This document shows, piece after piece, positions 1 to 9,061 of a stretch of DNA of 29,354 bases. The DNA is taken from NCBI GenBank assembly GCA_003990745.1, contig RBNI01000560.1, positions 1 to 29,354 of the forward strand, read 5' to 3'. How positions within the stretch are numbered: the first letter of the stretch is position 1; each line of letters starts with the position of its first letter. Below the pieces are notes generated by a model that saw only the letters and a list, made by a program, of their open reading frames with translations, did not search any database and was not told where the DNA came from. The position numbers and the translations under genes were made by a program. The stretch comes from Jimgerdemannia flammicorona (lineage: Eukaryota; Mucoromycota; Endogonomycetes; Endogonales; Endogonaceae).

Positions 1-1580
1 TTTTTTCCTCAAGTCTATTGGTTCGGATTTCCTCACTCAAACTTCTGAGGAAAGCCATTTGGTTTGAAATTGTGGCGTTTGGACATGTAGTGTCGTGAGC
101 GATGTGAGAAATCAATGATCATACTCTATGTTTCAATATAAGCTAATTCAATATCGCGCCCGAGCATAAGGAAGACGATAATTCGAGGCTATTAAAGGGA
201 ACTAGATAAAACCGTAGTGGGCTACTTGTATGTCTATGAAATGACTTTGATTGAGGGTGGTTCAGGAAACGCGATACATCGTCCTAGTGATTTTTTTGCT
301 TGGGCGTTTTCGCGTCAGGTAGAAAAGCTGAAAGAAAAACAGACGATCGTATATATATAAACGAGCCTGGGAAGTACACCAAATAAGATACAAAAAAGAC
401 GGCACGAGAGCACTCACAATGGCGACGGAGAGAACAGAGGAGAGATGAGTCTTACGAATTGGCATGACGCCACGGTTGCGACACCAAAGACCCTTGAGCG
501 ACGAAAGGAAGCCAGGACCACTCGAGCCAGGCCAAGGGCGTGACGTTGACCCACTGGCGATGGAAATGATTTTATTTATCTTTGGGGTGATGACCACATG
601 GCATTTCTTTACGTGATTACCCGATGGTGACGATGTCATGATGATTAGGCTGGTAACGGGAGGAGAATCGTAGGCACGTCGAAGGAGAGGCCTTTAGTAC
701 CTCAAACATTTAAGCCCGCCATTTTCTGGTGCCCTCTGGTACCTGGCTGGCGACCAGACTGGTGAAATGGGCTGAGGGCCTGGGGTATTTCGGAAACCTG
801 ATACGCAGAGGGGGGGAGGGTTGTCCAGTTTCCGGTTCCGGTCCCTGAGATAGTGTTCTGGTAGCGTGTGAAAGGATGAAATGAGGAACTGGGCGATCGT
901 TTATTGAGTTTGGGTAATTCCCGTGTAATATGTAACATTAAAGAGGCCTGAATGTTGGAAAGGGTGTCGTACGGAATAACAATTGCCGTCTTTGGCGCAG
1001 TTCTACGTACCATTTTTAACGATATGCGCAGAGGTCGAGTGGGGGTTTAGAATGTTACGAGGAGGGAGGGAGAGGGGGAAGGGTAGTGACAGTGCGAGGT
1101 TGGATATTAATATTTTTCTTTTTCGTGGTGTGTCGGGATTCTGGATTCAAAGTGTCTGAGAGAATGTATGAGTCGGAACGGGTCTTCTTTTTACCAAACG
1201 TAATAAAAATATATCTGGATTGAATAAACAAGACTTTTTAGCCTGCCTGACAAACCCACATAGCCGTGGCTCCGTAGTTTTGCTTCGGTCAAGCACCCTC
1301 ACCACCGCCATTCTCTTCCTTGTATGCGCGGCAATAACGCATCCCTAATACTTAGCCTCAGGCAATACATTTCCTGCGTGACGTATATACGCACTCGTTG
1401 ACCACGTCCTGGGCGCAGGTGGTCCTCATCGTTAGACGTGCCAGGCTCGCCATCGTGCAGGCGAGAGAGAAGGAAAGATTCACATATGTGCAGGTGGAAG
1501 AAGGGTGTGGGCGAGTCCGAGTCGGCCTCAAAGAGCAGGGAGAATCAACAGAGCTTCCGAGGTGCTGACGACGAGCATTA
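1..1580. other. Flanking DNA, no supported gene
   Basis: I see no gene that can be defended here. CpG is normal in this stretch, unlike the repeats downstream, so it is probably original chromosomal DNA. Minus-strand open frames of about 100-125 codons (262-639, 702-1013) have no recognisable motif. The first holds plausible splice signals on the minus strand (a GTAAGA donor and a pyrimidine-rich TTTCTTTCAG acceptor), so part of a small intron-containing gene cannot be excluded. Confidence 0.5.
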
Positions 1581-1740
1581 TGGGAGAGGAGTAGGGGAGG
1601 GAGGAGGGGAGAGAGTAGAGGAGAGAGTAGAGAACAGAGGAGAAGAAGAGTAAAAAAAGGAGTAAAAAAGAGAGTAGAAAAGGGAGCAGGAGGGAGAGTA
1701 GAAGAGGGAGAATGAGTATGGGAGGTGGAAGGCAAAAAAG
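1581..1740 (+). repeat. Purine-only GGAGA/GTAGA-type tract
   Basis: About 160 bases on the plus strand are almost entirely A and G with scattered T, built from irregular GGAG, GAGAGTAGAG and AAAAAGAG units. It looks like a degenerate simple repeat. The Ser/Leu/Phe-rich open frames read from its minus strand are by-products of the composition. Such homopurine tracts can form triplex DNA, which is general knowledge and not shown here. Confidence 0.8.
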
Positions 1741-3851
1741 CAATAAGCGCTACCAGAAAGGCACTGCACAGTGTTTGACAATGAAAGCGAAAAAAATATG
1801 ACAGCCCGTACCAGTCCAGATTTATTAAGCGCCTGACCTACCACCAAGTCATCCGTGCCCACCCTCAGCCTTAACACAAAATCTACATGGAAGACGGGGC
1901 GGTTATGGGATGCAGAAAATTTGGGCGTGGTCTCCAAAATGAGCGATCCCATTCGCCAAAGATAGACCCCTTCCTGCCCTTGACCATCTCCAACGTCGCA
2001 TACCCTACCCTCGCAACAAGGTCGACCAGCTCCTTGGCCACGGGCGCGGCGCGAGCGACCGGAACGACACATCCGGCGCCAGGGAGGAGTCCGAACGTCG
2101 CGACGGCCAACTGAAGGCGCCCGTCCCCAAGGATCGCAAGAATCACAGGCCTACTCCTCTATTTCCATACTTTTTTTCGTTCTTTGTTCATCTCTTGGCC
2201 TTTTCCGCCCTCCACTATGCCAACTGACGAATCCCCTGAGCAAGGACGAAACCTACCGGAAACAAACCGTAACGGAATTGGCAGTGGTGGGTCTTGTCTC
2301 GGCTCATTTTTATTCCCTTTCCGCTCTATTCTAATGTGCCACGTTGAGATGATGGTGGCTCCCTCCCATCATTTTCTTCAAATTTTTATAAGGCGTGCTG
2401 GCAGTTTTTCCATTGTTGTATTGATGTTGCCTTTTTACACCCCAAGAATTATATCTGATAAATTCCCCTTATTTAGAGTAGCCAAGAACAGTATTAAAAA
2501 AAAAAAAAAAAAAAAAAAAAACCCCTTCCAACTCGGGAGGGGAGGATCAACATCGTCGTCACGGGCTCAACGGCCGACATTGTCAGGTTGGCACAGCGTA
2601 CAGATCCCTTCGGATACCAAAGGCTTCCCACAGATGCGGTATTTGCTGAAATTGCATTGCATTTTTTTTTGCCTTTTCTTTTTTGGTTAAAGACAAACAG
2701 ACGCGTGCCCGAAAATTGGTATTTGGAGAGTATTTTGGGTTTGATGCGAGGATGTAAGACATTACTTGGAATGCTTTTTTTTGAAATGTCTGCTGGGTGG
2801 AGGTAGCATCTTTATACTCATCAAGCTGCGGTGTTTGGCGAGCGGGAAGAGACTCGCATATGACCCAGAAAACCTCTCCTCCTCCTCCCCGCCCGAAATG
2901 TCAAAGTAAACCAGTTTTCAATGTACTGGCCTCAATCTTGACGCCTGCGACGTGTTGGGAGTAAGTGGTGACCAGGGGGGGTAGAGTCCATTCAATAGAG
3001 TTCGACGGTGTGATCCATTCCAACCTCTCCCATCCAGGCCTCCTCTAACGTATTCATCCAAAAAATCCACCCGCACATTCAATGTCTCCACTCTATTGCC
3101 AGCTCATCTCTTCCCCATCAAGGTTGGGGAAACTTAACGGCTTGACGGAGGGTGAGCGTCGGAGCGTGTGACCAGGATGGATATTTTGGCTAGGCGCGAG
3201 GTTCTGGGGAATTAGTACAAGGAGTTTGCGAATGGGAGAGTGGGAGGGGGCGTCAGATTTCATACCTTGTACGGGGCCGAAGAGTGTGCGAAGATAGTGT
3301 GTGTGTAGGGCCGGTCTATTCTCGTGTGGTAGTCTTGGCAAGTTAATAGCGATGTAAACAAAACGAAGTATGTATTATAATAGAGTAGTATGAGATGTCG
3401 AACTTGACAACAGCTAAACCTTCAAGGACCTCGACACCCACCGAAGGAAATTCTGCGAAAATTCCGAGAACCTCTAAAATACACAACGTGGTCGCCACTC
3501 TACGACCTGGCTAAGGACAAGCTTCCAGGTTCTGGCAAAAAGATGTGCAATGGTTCCGGAAAAAGTAATTAATTAATTATTGCGATTTTTCAGAGGAATT
3601 CAGCCTACAACAATAGTTTTTGATTGGACAACAGCGACGTCAATCTGGTAAACAATAAACAAAAAACTTCTTTGTCCTTTATCAACACCGCATCCTTATA
3701 GTGTCGTGTTCTTCTCATAGTCTCGCGTCCTTCTCAAATGTGGTGTATGTGTTAGCTCCTCTGCTCCACTGGTTGTTTTTCCTTGTTAGTCGTCGTGACA
3801 TATCAAACCTATCATCTCCTACTTCGCCAGTTTGACCTAGACCTTTACGAC
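1741..3851. other. Gene-free flanking DNA with a poly(A) run
   Basis: No convincing coding sequence was found. A run of 26 A lies at 2496-2521. A minus-strand open frame at 1883-2146 has a protein-like composition, but it has no ATG (it opens at a GTG) and no pyrimidine tract at its upstream boundary. Near 3570 there is a short AATTAATTAATT repeat. It may be the upstream region of the gene remnant at 3852. Confidence 0.5.
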
Positions 3852-4824
3852 ATGTCGCAATTTTCAAACCTTGCCACTGAAATGTTGCTCACGATCGTGG
3901 TTGAGGGCGACTGGAACACACGGGTCTCAATGCACCGGAAACATGGTGCCTCCTTTGAGCTCATCACCTTGAAAGATGTTGGCACACCTTTTTCTTCTGC
4001 ACTCGCCAACACCACCGTCATCAAATATTTGATCTCCGGAAATTTTATGTCGCTGCAAAAATAGTCAATCAAGCATTGAATGATCTTGGCAGTAACCGGT
4101 TTGTGCACATGTGGCTCCGAACATGAGGCAAGCATTAATCTCCCGAAGACTCTTCAATCTATTCGCACGCTAAGCTGCAATCTTCGGCCAGCTCTGGAGA
4201 TCAATATATGCGAAAGATGCTCTCTCTTGTACAACATGCCGACGCCATATTTACTTTTGCATCGCTCACAAACCGTCCACTTGCAAAGTGTGCCTCACGA
4301 CAAAATGCAAGACTTGCGTCATCCCCTATACAACCGCACCCATGCTGACTACCTGTGATGGACGCGGGATGAGAATCTGTGGCGCACATGCAATTATATG
4401 CTCGCCATGCCAGCAGGTCAAACGGGCATGTTCAAGTGAGTGCGTGCAAAATATGAAGGTCCTGACAAGGTGTACAAGGTCTTCTTGTGCAGCTCTGACA
4501 TGTACTACCTGCATCAGAGACAGGAGACTTGTAGAGATTGTAGAACAGTTCGTATCAGCACGTCAGGCAGATGCGTGCGGTGTGACGAATGTTGGGCGAA
4601 GTGGTTGGAGGAATTGCGCTGACTGCGAAAAGGTGATGTGCGTGGCATGTGTGGAGAACGAGTGCGTTGAATGTGGGTTTGGGTCGAAAGCACGCATGGA
4701 TTGTGTAAGCACTCATGAATATACTGACAAGGAAACCCTGGTGGAGGTTTGTGATGGTAATCCTTTTATTTTTGAAAGTAATCGGTTCGAACGAAGCAGT
4801 TCTCGTATAATAGTCATTTTGTAA
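3852..4824 (+). pseudogene. F-box-like / Cys-rich gene remnant
   Basis: An ATG at 3852 opens a frame whose first residues (FSNLATEMLLTI) resemble the start of an F-box, the SKP1-binding motif of SCF ubiquitin-ligase adaptors. That frame stops at 4062-4064. A second frame, open from about 4174 to 4824, is extremely Cys-rich, with repeated CxxC pairs (CTTC, CKVC, CKTC, CSPC, CADC, CVAC, CVEC) typical of zinc-binding modules. The two halves are separated by stops and frame changes around 4065-4175, which could be a decayed region or an intron that I did not resolve. CpG content is normal, so it has not been through the mutation process that hit the neighbouring transposons. The F-box assignment is tentative, and I do not recognise the Cys-rich family. 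Confidence 0.4.
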
Positions 4825-4984
4825 CGAAGCAACAAATTGACCTGGATTTTATCAAAACATCAAGAAAAGATTCTTCTAGAATGATCAGGATGTCCTCCGT
4901 CATCGCTTAGGAGCGCCATGAACTGTATTATATGTTGCATCTGTGACATCATTTCCATCAACGCCTTGCTGGTCTCCGTGGTTG

Positions 4985-4985
<1 letters not shown>

Positions 4986-5066
<81 letters not shown>
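4986..5066 (+). repeat. 81-bp uninterrupted poly(T)
   Basis: 81 consecutive T residues lie exactly at the point where element 1 begins. To the left is CpG-containing unique DNA (4825-4985, no gene seen). To the right is CpG-free transposon coding sequence that starts in the middle of pol. It could be a replication-slippage tract, the complement of a poly(A) tail at a truncation point, or an assembly artefact at a repeat boundary. Confidence 0.95.
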
Positions 5067-5067
<1 letters not shown>

Positions 5068-5558
5068 TAAAGTACTTTCAGGGAAGTTTGAAGGTTAAGA
5101 AGTTTCACCCTGAAGCCAAGATCTCAGAATACAAGACTGAAGGAGCCATAGAAATGGACCTTGCCAGCATTCAAGATACTACCCTTGAACCACAGACCAC
5201 CACTCTACTTGGTACTAGAATTGAAGTCAAGTTACCAGAGAACCATACTGGAATTATCAAGACCAGGAGCAGTCTGGCCAAAAGTGAAATCTCAGTTAAA
5301 GGAGGAGTAATTGACCCTGATTATACTAGCAAGATCTTCTTCATAGTTAGGAATTACAATTCCACCACCCCATTTGAAGTCAAGAAGTATGATAAGATTG
5401 GCCAGATGCTGATCTATGAAGTCAAGAAGCTCAAGATCACTGAAGCCATTGAACTTATCAAGACTAAGAGAGGAGAACAAGGCTTTGGATCTACTAGAAG
5501 AGGAGCCTATACTGCTACTAAGATTACCAAACTTGAGCATCTGAAAGATAAGGACTAG
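5067..5558 (+). pseudogene. dUTPase domain of element 1 pol
   Basis: This is a trimeric-type dUTPase, which hydrolyses dUTP to dUMP and pyrophosphate and so limits uracil incorporation during reverse transcription. The conserved motifs appear in order: motif 1 as AIEMDLASI, motif 2 as IKTRSSLAKS, motif 3 as GVIDPDYTSK, motif 4 as YDKIGQMLI, and motif 5 as GEQGFGSTRRG. The frame is open from the poly(T) edge (no ATG; it is internal to pol) to a TAG at 5556-5558. Only about 75 codons separate it from the RT region, and no DSG/DTG protease lies between them. This differs from element 2, where the protease follows the dUTPase. Any protease of element 1 must have been upstream and lost with the truncation. 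Confidence 0.88.
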
Positions 5559-5639
5559 AATAAGCACACATATACCATTGGAGAAAACTTTCTCCTAGAG
5601 GAACAACTTCTCAAGATCCTGTATTAGAATAAATAAGTA

Positions 5640-6992
5640 CTTGCCACAAACTTCAGAGACATCCACAATCAAGAACCCAAGTATTATCATGAAGTTGATA
5701 CTAGCAATACCAAGCCCATCTATCAGAAAGCCAGACCTATACCACCTGCCTACAGAGAATGGCTGCAAGCAAAACTCAAGAAAATGGAAGAAGCTAGAAT
5801 CATCAAGCAAGCTATCAGCCCCTGGGCTTCACCTATTGTCCTTATTCTGAAGAAAGGAAGCAAGTCTGGAGAGTTTGCCCCAAGACTCTGCATTGATTAC
5901 AAGAAGCTCAATATAATCACCAAGAAGAATAGACAGCCCTTACCAAATATTCAAGAAATTCTTACCATTCTTAAAAGTAAAGCCAAATACTACACCACCT
6001 TAGATCTGTTCTCAGGCTTCCATCAGATTGGTCTCACTCAAGATGGCAGTGAGAAATCAGTCTTCATCATACCTGATGCCACCTATATCTACCTGTGAAT
6101 GCTATTTGGAATATATAATGCCCCAGCAAGTTTTCAGTAAATGATGAACAGAGTCTTCAGTAATGAGATTGGAAAATAGCTCTTTATCTATATCAATGAT
6201 ATGATCATCTTCAGCAATACTGTATGAGAACATATCAACTACATACAGCTGGCTCTCAAGAAGCTCAAGAAATATGGCCTCTACATCAAGCACAAGTAAT
6301 GTAAGTTTGCAGCTCAGAAAATCACCTACCTAGGACACCTCATTAACCAGACCAGAATTTACATAAACTCTATGAAGATTGAGACTGTTGCAGCCTACCC
6401 AAGACCCAGAACAATTATAGAAGTCTATGTCTTCCTTGGACTGGCCTCCTACTACAGAAGATTTATCAAAGGATACTCTAACATCACAGCACCTATCTAT
6501 GAGCTACTGAAGAAGGAGACCAAATTTGAATGGACCAAGGAATATCAAGAAACCTTCAATGAACTCAAGACCAGGTTGACCCAAGCACCCATTCTTAGAA
6601 GACCAGATTGGAACCAAGAGTTCATTCTGCAGATAGATACAAGTGCTATAGGACTTGGAGCAGTTCTAGCTTAGAAGAAAGATAGATATAAATATGTCAT
6701 CTCTTATGCAAGCCAAGGTATCCATAGAGCAGAACAGAATTACGAGTCATACAAGCTTGAATACTTAGCAGTAGTTTGGACAGTAGATAAGTTTTACTAC
6801 TACTTAGCTGGGAAACACTTCACAATTCAAACAGACCATTCTGCTCTCACCTGGCTATTCTACACTCTGAACTCCAAAAGAATATATGTCAGATAGATCT
6901 ACAGACTATAAGAGTATGACTGTATTGTCAAGCACAGCTCAGGAAGAACTAATGTCAATACTGATATACTCTCAAGGACACTCCAAAATACC
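5640..6992 (+). pseudogene. RT and RNase H of element 1, broken
   Basis: This continues the dUTPase frame. RT is recognisable from SPWASPIVLILKK, LCIDYKKLN and TTLDLFSGFHQI, through FGIYNAPASFQ to the polymerase box at about 6193-6204. There the expected YIDD reads YIND, an Asp-to-Asn change explained by CG to CA, so the catalytic centre is dead. RNase H follows (LQIDTSAIGLGAVLA, TDHSALTWL, NVNTDILSR). In-frame stops include those at about 6096, 6138, 6177, 6225, 6297, 6672 and 6894. Most fit CAA/CAG/CGA changed to TAA/TAG/TGA. The element 2 insertion falls just after the RNase H end. Confidence 0.87.
6988..6992 (+). repeat. Target-site duplication ATACC, left
   Basis: ATACC directly precedes the TGTAAG start of the 5' LTR and is repeated at 17353-17357 after the 3' LTR. 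Five bases is the usual size for gypsy integrases. Confidence 0.95.
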
Positions 6993-7105
6993 TGTAAGCG
7001 CACAACCTCCAAGCCACAGAAACCATACATCATCCTCTGAACAAGCCACCGAAATCACACACGATCTTCGAACAAATCTGGAAATCACCTGCAAGATCAC
7101 GAAGC

Positions 7106-7143
7106 TGAGTCAAATAGAAGTCACAGCGCACAAAGCTGAGTCA
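7106..7143 (+). promoter_or_regulatory. Two TGAGTCA bZIP-type sites
   Basis: TGAGTCA occurs at 7106-7112 and 7137-7143, about 65-100 bp upstream of the TATA motif of the LTR gene. TGAGTCA/TGACTCA is the recognition sequence of AP-1/Gcn4-class bZIP factors, which in fungi include the amino-acid-starvation regulator. Both sites are conserved in the 3' LTR (15401-15407 and 15432-15438) despite the surrounding mutation. Function is inferred from the motif only. Confidence 0.5.
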
Positions 7144-7205
7144 ATACCAAGTCACGGAACACAAGATCCACACAAATGGAATCTTACCAATCCAGAACAA
7201 ATGCA

Positions 7206-7280
7206 TATATACCCTGCCCCGAGACGCATCGAAACAGAGAACCAAAACAAACAACATCCACAACTTCCAAACACACAAAC
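7206..7280 (+). promoter_or_regulatory. Putative core promoter and leader of LTR gene
   Basis: TATATA at 7206-7211 is followed by a CA-rich, G-poor stretch (about 7230-7280) leading straight into ATG at 7281. This is the usual look of a fungal core promoter and 5' leader. The same spacing (75 bp from TATA to ATG) is kept in the 3' LTR (15501 to 15576). It suggests that the LTR gene has its own transcript, separate from the genomic RNA. Confidence 0.5.
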
Positions 7281-8378
7281 ATGACTACCGAGATCTACAA
7301 CCGCATCCACGCTGATATTTGGAATGCCATTGTCAATCGAGCCACCCCCCCTCTGCCCCTCATGAATATCTATAGCCAAGCACCTCTCTACTTCGTGGAA
7401 GCCCAATGGAACGCCCTGAACATGCTTAACGAGGCCCACCGGATTGGACAAATCTCAAGCTACTACCAGATCGGCCGTCTCCTAGAAGACATGGTTGAAT
7501 ACCACCATGATACAGACATTACCCAGATGTCTCAACACCAGAAGCTCATTGCCCGCAAACACCGAGAACTCTTTTATGAGTACAGCACCTTTATTCCCCG
7601 CCTCCGAGTCACTACCAGCGAAATGGTTGCTACCCTGTCCTACGGCCAAATTGACAACATGATACAAGAACTCAACCACAAGTATCTTGAGTATGTTGAA
7701 ACCACAGACAGAACCTTCCCACACCCCGACGATCACATCCTGCAAATGCCCCAAGTTAGATACGCCATGAAGGACATCTACGATATAATCAACTTCGACA
7801 AAGATGAAGTAGAAGACAATGATCCTTCCAATGCTGACATGACCTCAAGCCAAGGATCTCTTCCAACTCTGATCACACCACCAACTCTGCCGATGAACTT
7901 AGAACAGTTCATAACCACATACAAGACTTATTGGAACAATGACTACTGGCATGAATACCAACCTGCATTTACCCCTGATTACTTCAACTACAATGAGGAG
8001 ACCGGAGAACACAATCTGTACCTTCAGACAACCCTTGAGATTGAACCAACCATGCCACCACCTGAGTATGAGCGACACGAACCACAACCGCCAGCATACT
8101 ACAACTCTGTGACTCATAGCACTGTAATCTACAGAAGGTACGCAGACAGCGAATCCGATGAAAATGAAGACGATGCACCACTTCTTCGCCCCCCAACATC
8201 TTATCCAGCATACGAGACAGATGATGCTATCCTGTGGGATGGAGATGAAGTTCCAATGTATTACTACCTCAGCAAACAAGGAGAAGTAATCCACGAACCA
8301 CTCTTCCTAGATGACTACTTCTTCAGAGATGATGCAATAGATGGTGATGTCATCAAAGACTACCCAGACAGCGTCTAA
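7281..8378 (+). CDS. LTR-encoded protein of unknown family, 365 aa
   Basis: This is an intact gene lying wholly inside U3 of the 5' LTR. I do not recognise its family. The start was chosen at ATG 7281 because it follows a TATA/CA-rich leader; the frame is also open from ATG 7176 (400 codons), but that ATG lies before the TATA motif. Residues 1 to about 170 look like a compact, largely helical domain rich in Tyr, His and Gln. The rest is Pro/Tyr/acid-rich and probably disordered. It has no signal peptide or membrane segment. Visible motifs are PPEY (260-263) and PPAY (270-273), both of the PPxY type bound by WW domains of NEDD4/Rsp5 ubiquitin ligases, and an acidic run ending EDDAPLL (296-302) that fits the [DE]xxxL[LI] sorting motif. 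Its position, but not its sequence, recalls the U3-encoded accessory gene of a mammalian betaretrovirus. A role in element release, trafficking or regulation is speculation. Confidence 0.72.
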   Translation: MTTEIYNRIHADIWNAIVNRATPPLPLMNIYSQAPLYFVEAQWNALNMLNEAHRIGQISSYYQIGRLLEDMVEYHHDTDITQMSQHQKLIARKHRELFYEYSTFIPRLRVTTSEMVATLSYGQIDNMIQELNHKYLEYVETTDRTFPHPDDHILQMPQVRYAMKDIYDIINFDKDEVEDNDPSNADMTSSQGSLPTLITPPTLPMNLEQFITTYKTYWNNDYWHEYQPAFTPDYFNYNEETGEHNLYLQTTLEIEPTMPPPEYERHEPQPPAYYNSVTHSTVIYRRYADSESDENEDDAPLLRPPTSYPAYETDDAILWDGDEVPMYYYLSKQGEVIHEPLFLDDYFFRDDAIDGDVIKDYPDSV

Positions 8379-8430
8379 ACCTATAAATAGATTAGCAGTC
8401 ATAGTATAGTTAGATTAGCCTTGTATGACA

Positions 8431-8464
8431 TGACTCAGCAGTCAGACGATCTCTTGACATGTCA
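8431..8464 (+). promoter_or_regulatory. TGACTCA site and TGACATGTCA palindrome
   Basis: TGACTCA (8431-8437) and the perfect 10-bp palindrome TGACATGTCA (8455-8464) lie between the LTR gene and the second TATA box. TGACTCA is the canonical AP-1/Gcn4-type bZIP site. In the 3' LTR the site is at 16737-16743, next to an 11-bp insertion. A further short palindrome, GCACTTAGTGC, lies at about 8504-8514. These are candidate regulators of genomic RNA transcription. Confidence 0.45.
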
Positions 8465-8556
8465 GATCACACTTGTACTATGTGACTACATTCCGACTCA
8501 GCAAAGCACTTAGTGCTACACCCATATTTAGCATAGTCCAGATAGCCCCTCACTAG

Positions 8557-8564
8557 TATAAATA
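8557..8564 (+). promoter_or_regulatory. TATA box for the genomic RNA
   Basis: TATAAATA is followed by a C-rich stretch, a typical U3/R junction. It is repeated at 16863-16870 in the 3' LTR. Transcripts started here would include R, U5 and gag-pol. Confidence 0.7.
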
Positions 8565-8681
8565 CCCCCTCCCCCAGACCTCAGAATCTCAGATCAGAAC
8601 AATCCGAACACAACTTCTGAGTACTTCCCCACAATACCCCTTCACACAACTACTCCTAGTATAGCAATATCATGAATAGCG

Positions 8682-8687
8682 AATAAA
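8682..8687 (+). terminator. AATAAA polyadenylation signal in LTR
   Basis: AATAAA lies about 120 bp after the TATA box in the 5' LTR. The copy that would act on genomic RNA is at 16988-16993 in the 3' LTR. Confidence 0.6.
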
Positions 8688-9049
8688 CCTATTTAATAAC
8701 CCACAAACCACTCTTAAGTAAATCTGTTCCCTGTTAGGTCCTACTCCTAACCCCATCACGAAATTTCCTAATTGGGTATTGTCTGCAGCGAAACACCAAT
8801 TCAACTAAGCTGGCCTTAGTTTCTTGAACTTCCTGAAATATGGAAAATCCTGAATATCTAGAACTAGTCCATTGAAAGGACTTTGGTTGAGACGTCAACC
8901 CGATCTTGAAATCAATAAGCGTAGAGGACGTACTCCATATGAAATTGATCTTGACCATAAGAAAACAGTCTTCCAGAATATCTAGAACTTCCAGAAAACC
9001 CTTCCAGAACTACGTAACGGTTACCCTAAAAAGTAATCCTCTTACAACT

Positions 9050-9061
9050 TGGTAGCAGTGG
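9050..9061 (+). other. Primer-binding site (minus-strand primer)
   Basis: TGGTAGCAGTGG starts three bases after the 5' LTR. It begins TGG, complementary to the CCA end of a tRNA, so it would pair with a tRNA 3' end of ...CTGCTACCA. I have not assigned the tRNA. Confidence 0.75.

Larger units (their letters stand above)
5067..6992 (+). mobile_element. Element 1, old Ty3/gypsy (left part)
   Basis: This is the 5'-truncated left part of an LTR retrotransposon of the Ty3/gypsy type, cut by the insertion of element 2. It carries dUTPase, reverse transcriptase and RNase H in one frame. CpG is almost absent (I find one, at about 6743), and many stops look like C-to-T products. It resumes at 17358 with integrase. 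Confidence 0.9.
6993..9046 (+). repeat. 5' LTR of element 2 (2054 bp)
   Basis: The terminal bases are TGTAAG and CTTACA. Most of its length is U3 and holds a 365-codon gene (7281-8378). The TATAAATA at 8557 and AATAAA at 8682 mark the likely U3/R and R/U5 zones. It differs from the 3' LTR by an 11-bp indel near 8434 and by scattered substitutions. All those I aligned over roughly the first 800 bases are transitions. Confidence 0.95.

Noticed and set aside
262..639. Minus-strand 125-codon open frame
   Set aside because: No motif or family resemblance; possible splice signals but no consistent gene model.
1358..2072. Overlapping Ser/Leu/Phe-rich minus-strand frames
   Set aside because: They are translations of the purine-rich tract and have no independent support.
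1883..2146. Minus-strand frame with a protein-like Ala/Val/Gly-rich composition
   Set aside because: It opens at GTG with no ATG, a stop lies a few codons upstream, and there is no pyrimidine tract for an acceptor site.
4860..5108. Minus-strand frame with a long poly-Lys run
   Set aside because: It is a translation of the poly(T) tract.
7176..7280. Upstream ATG extending the LTR gene to 400 codons
   Set aside because: It lies before the TATA motif; ATG 7281 follows a typical leader. Not excluded if transcription starts further upstream.
7899..8294. Minus-strand frames inside the LTRs, also near 7152, 7482, 15447 and 16194
   Set aside because: They lie opposite the plus-strand LTR gene and have Cys/Trp/Val-rich antisense composition without start context.
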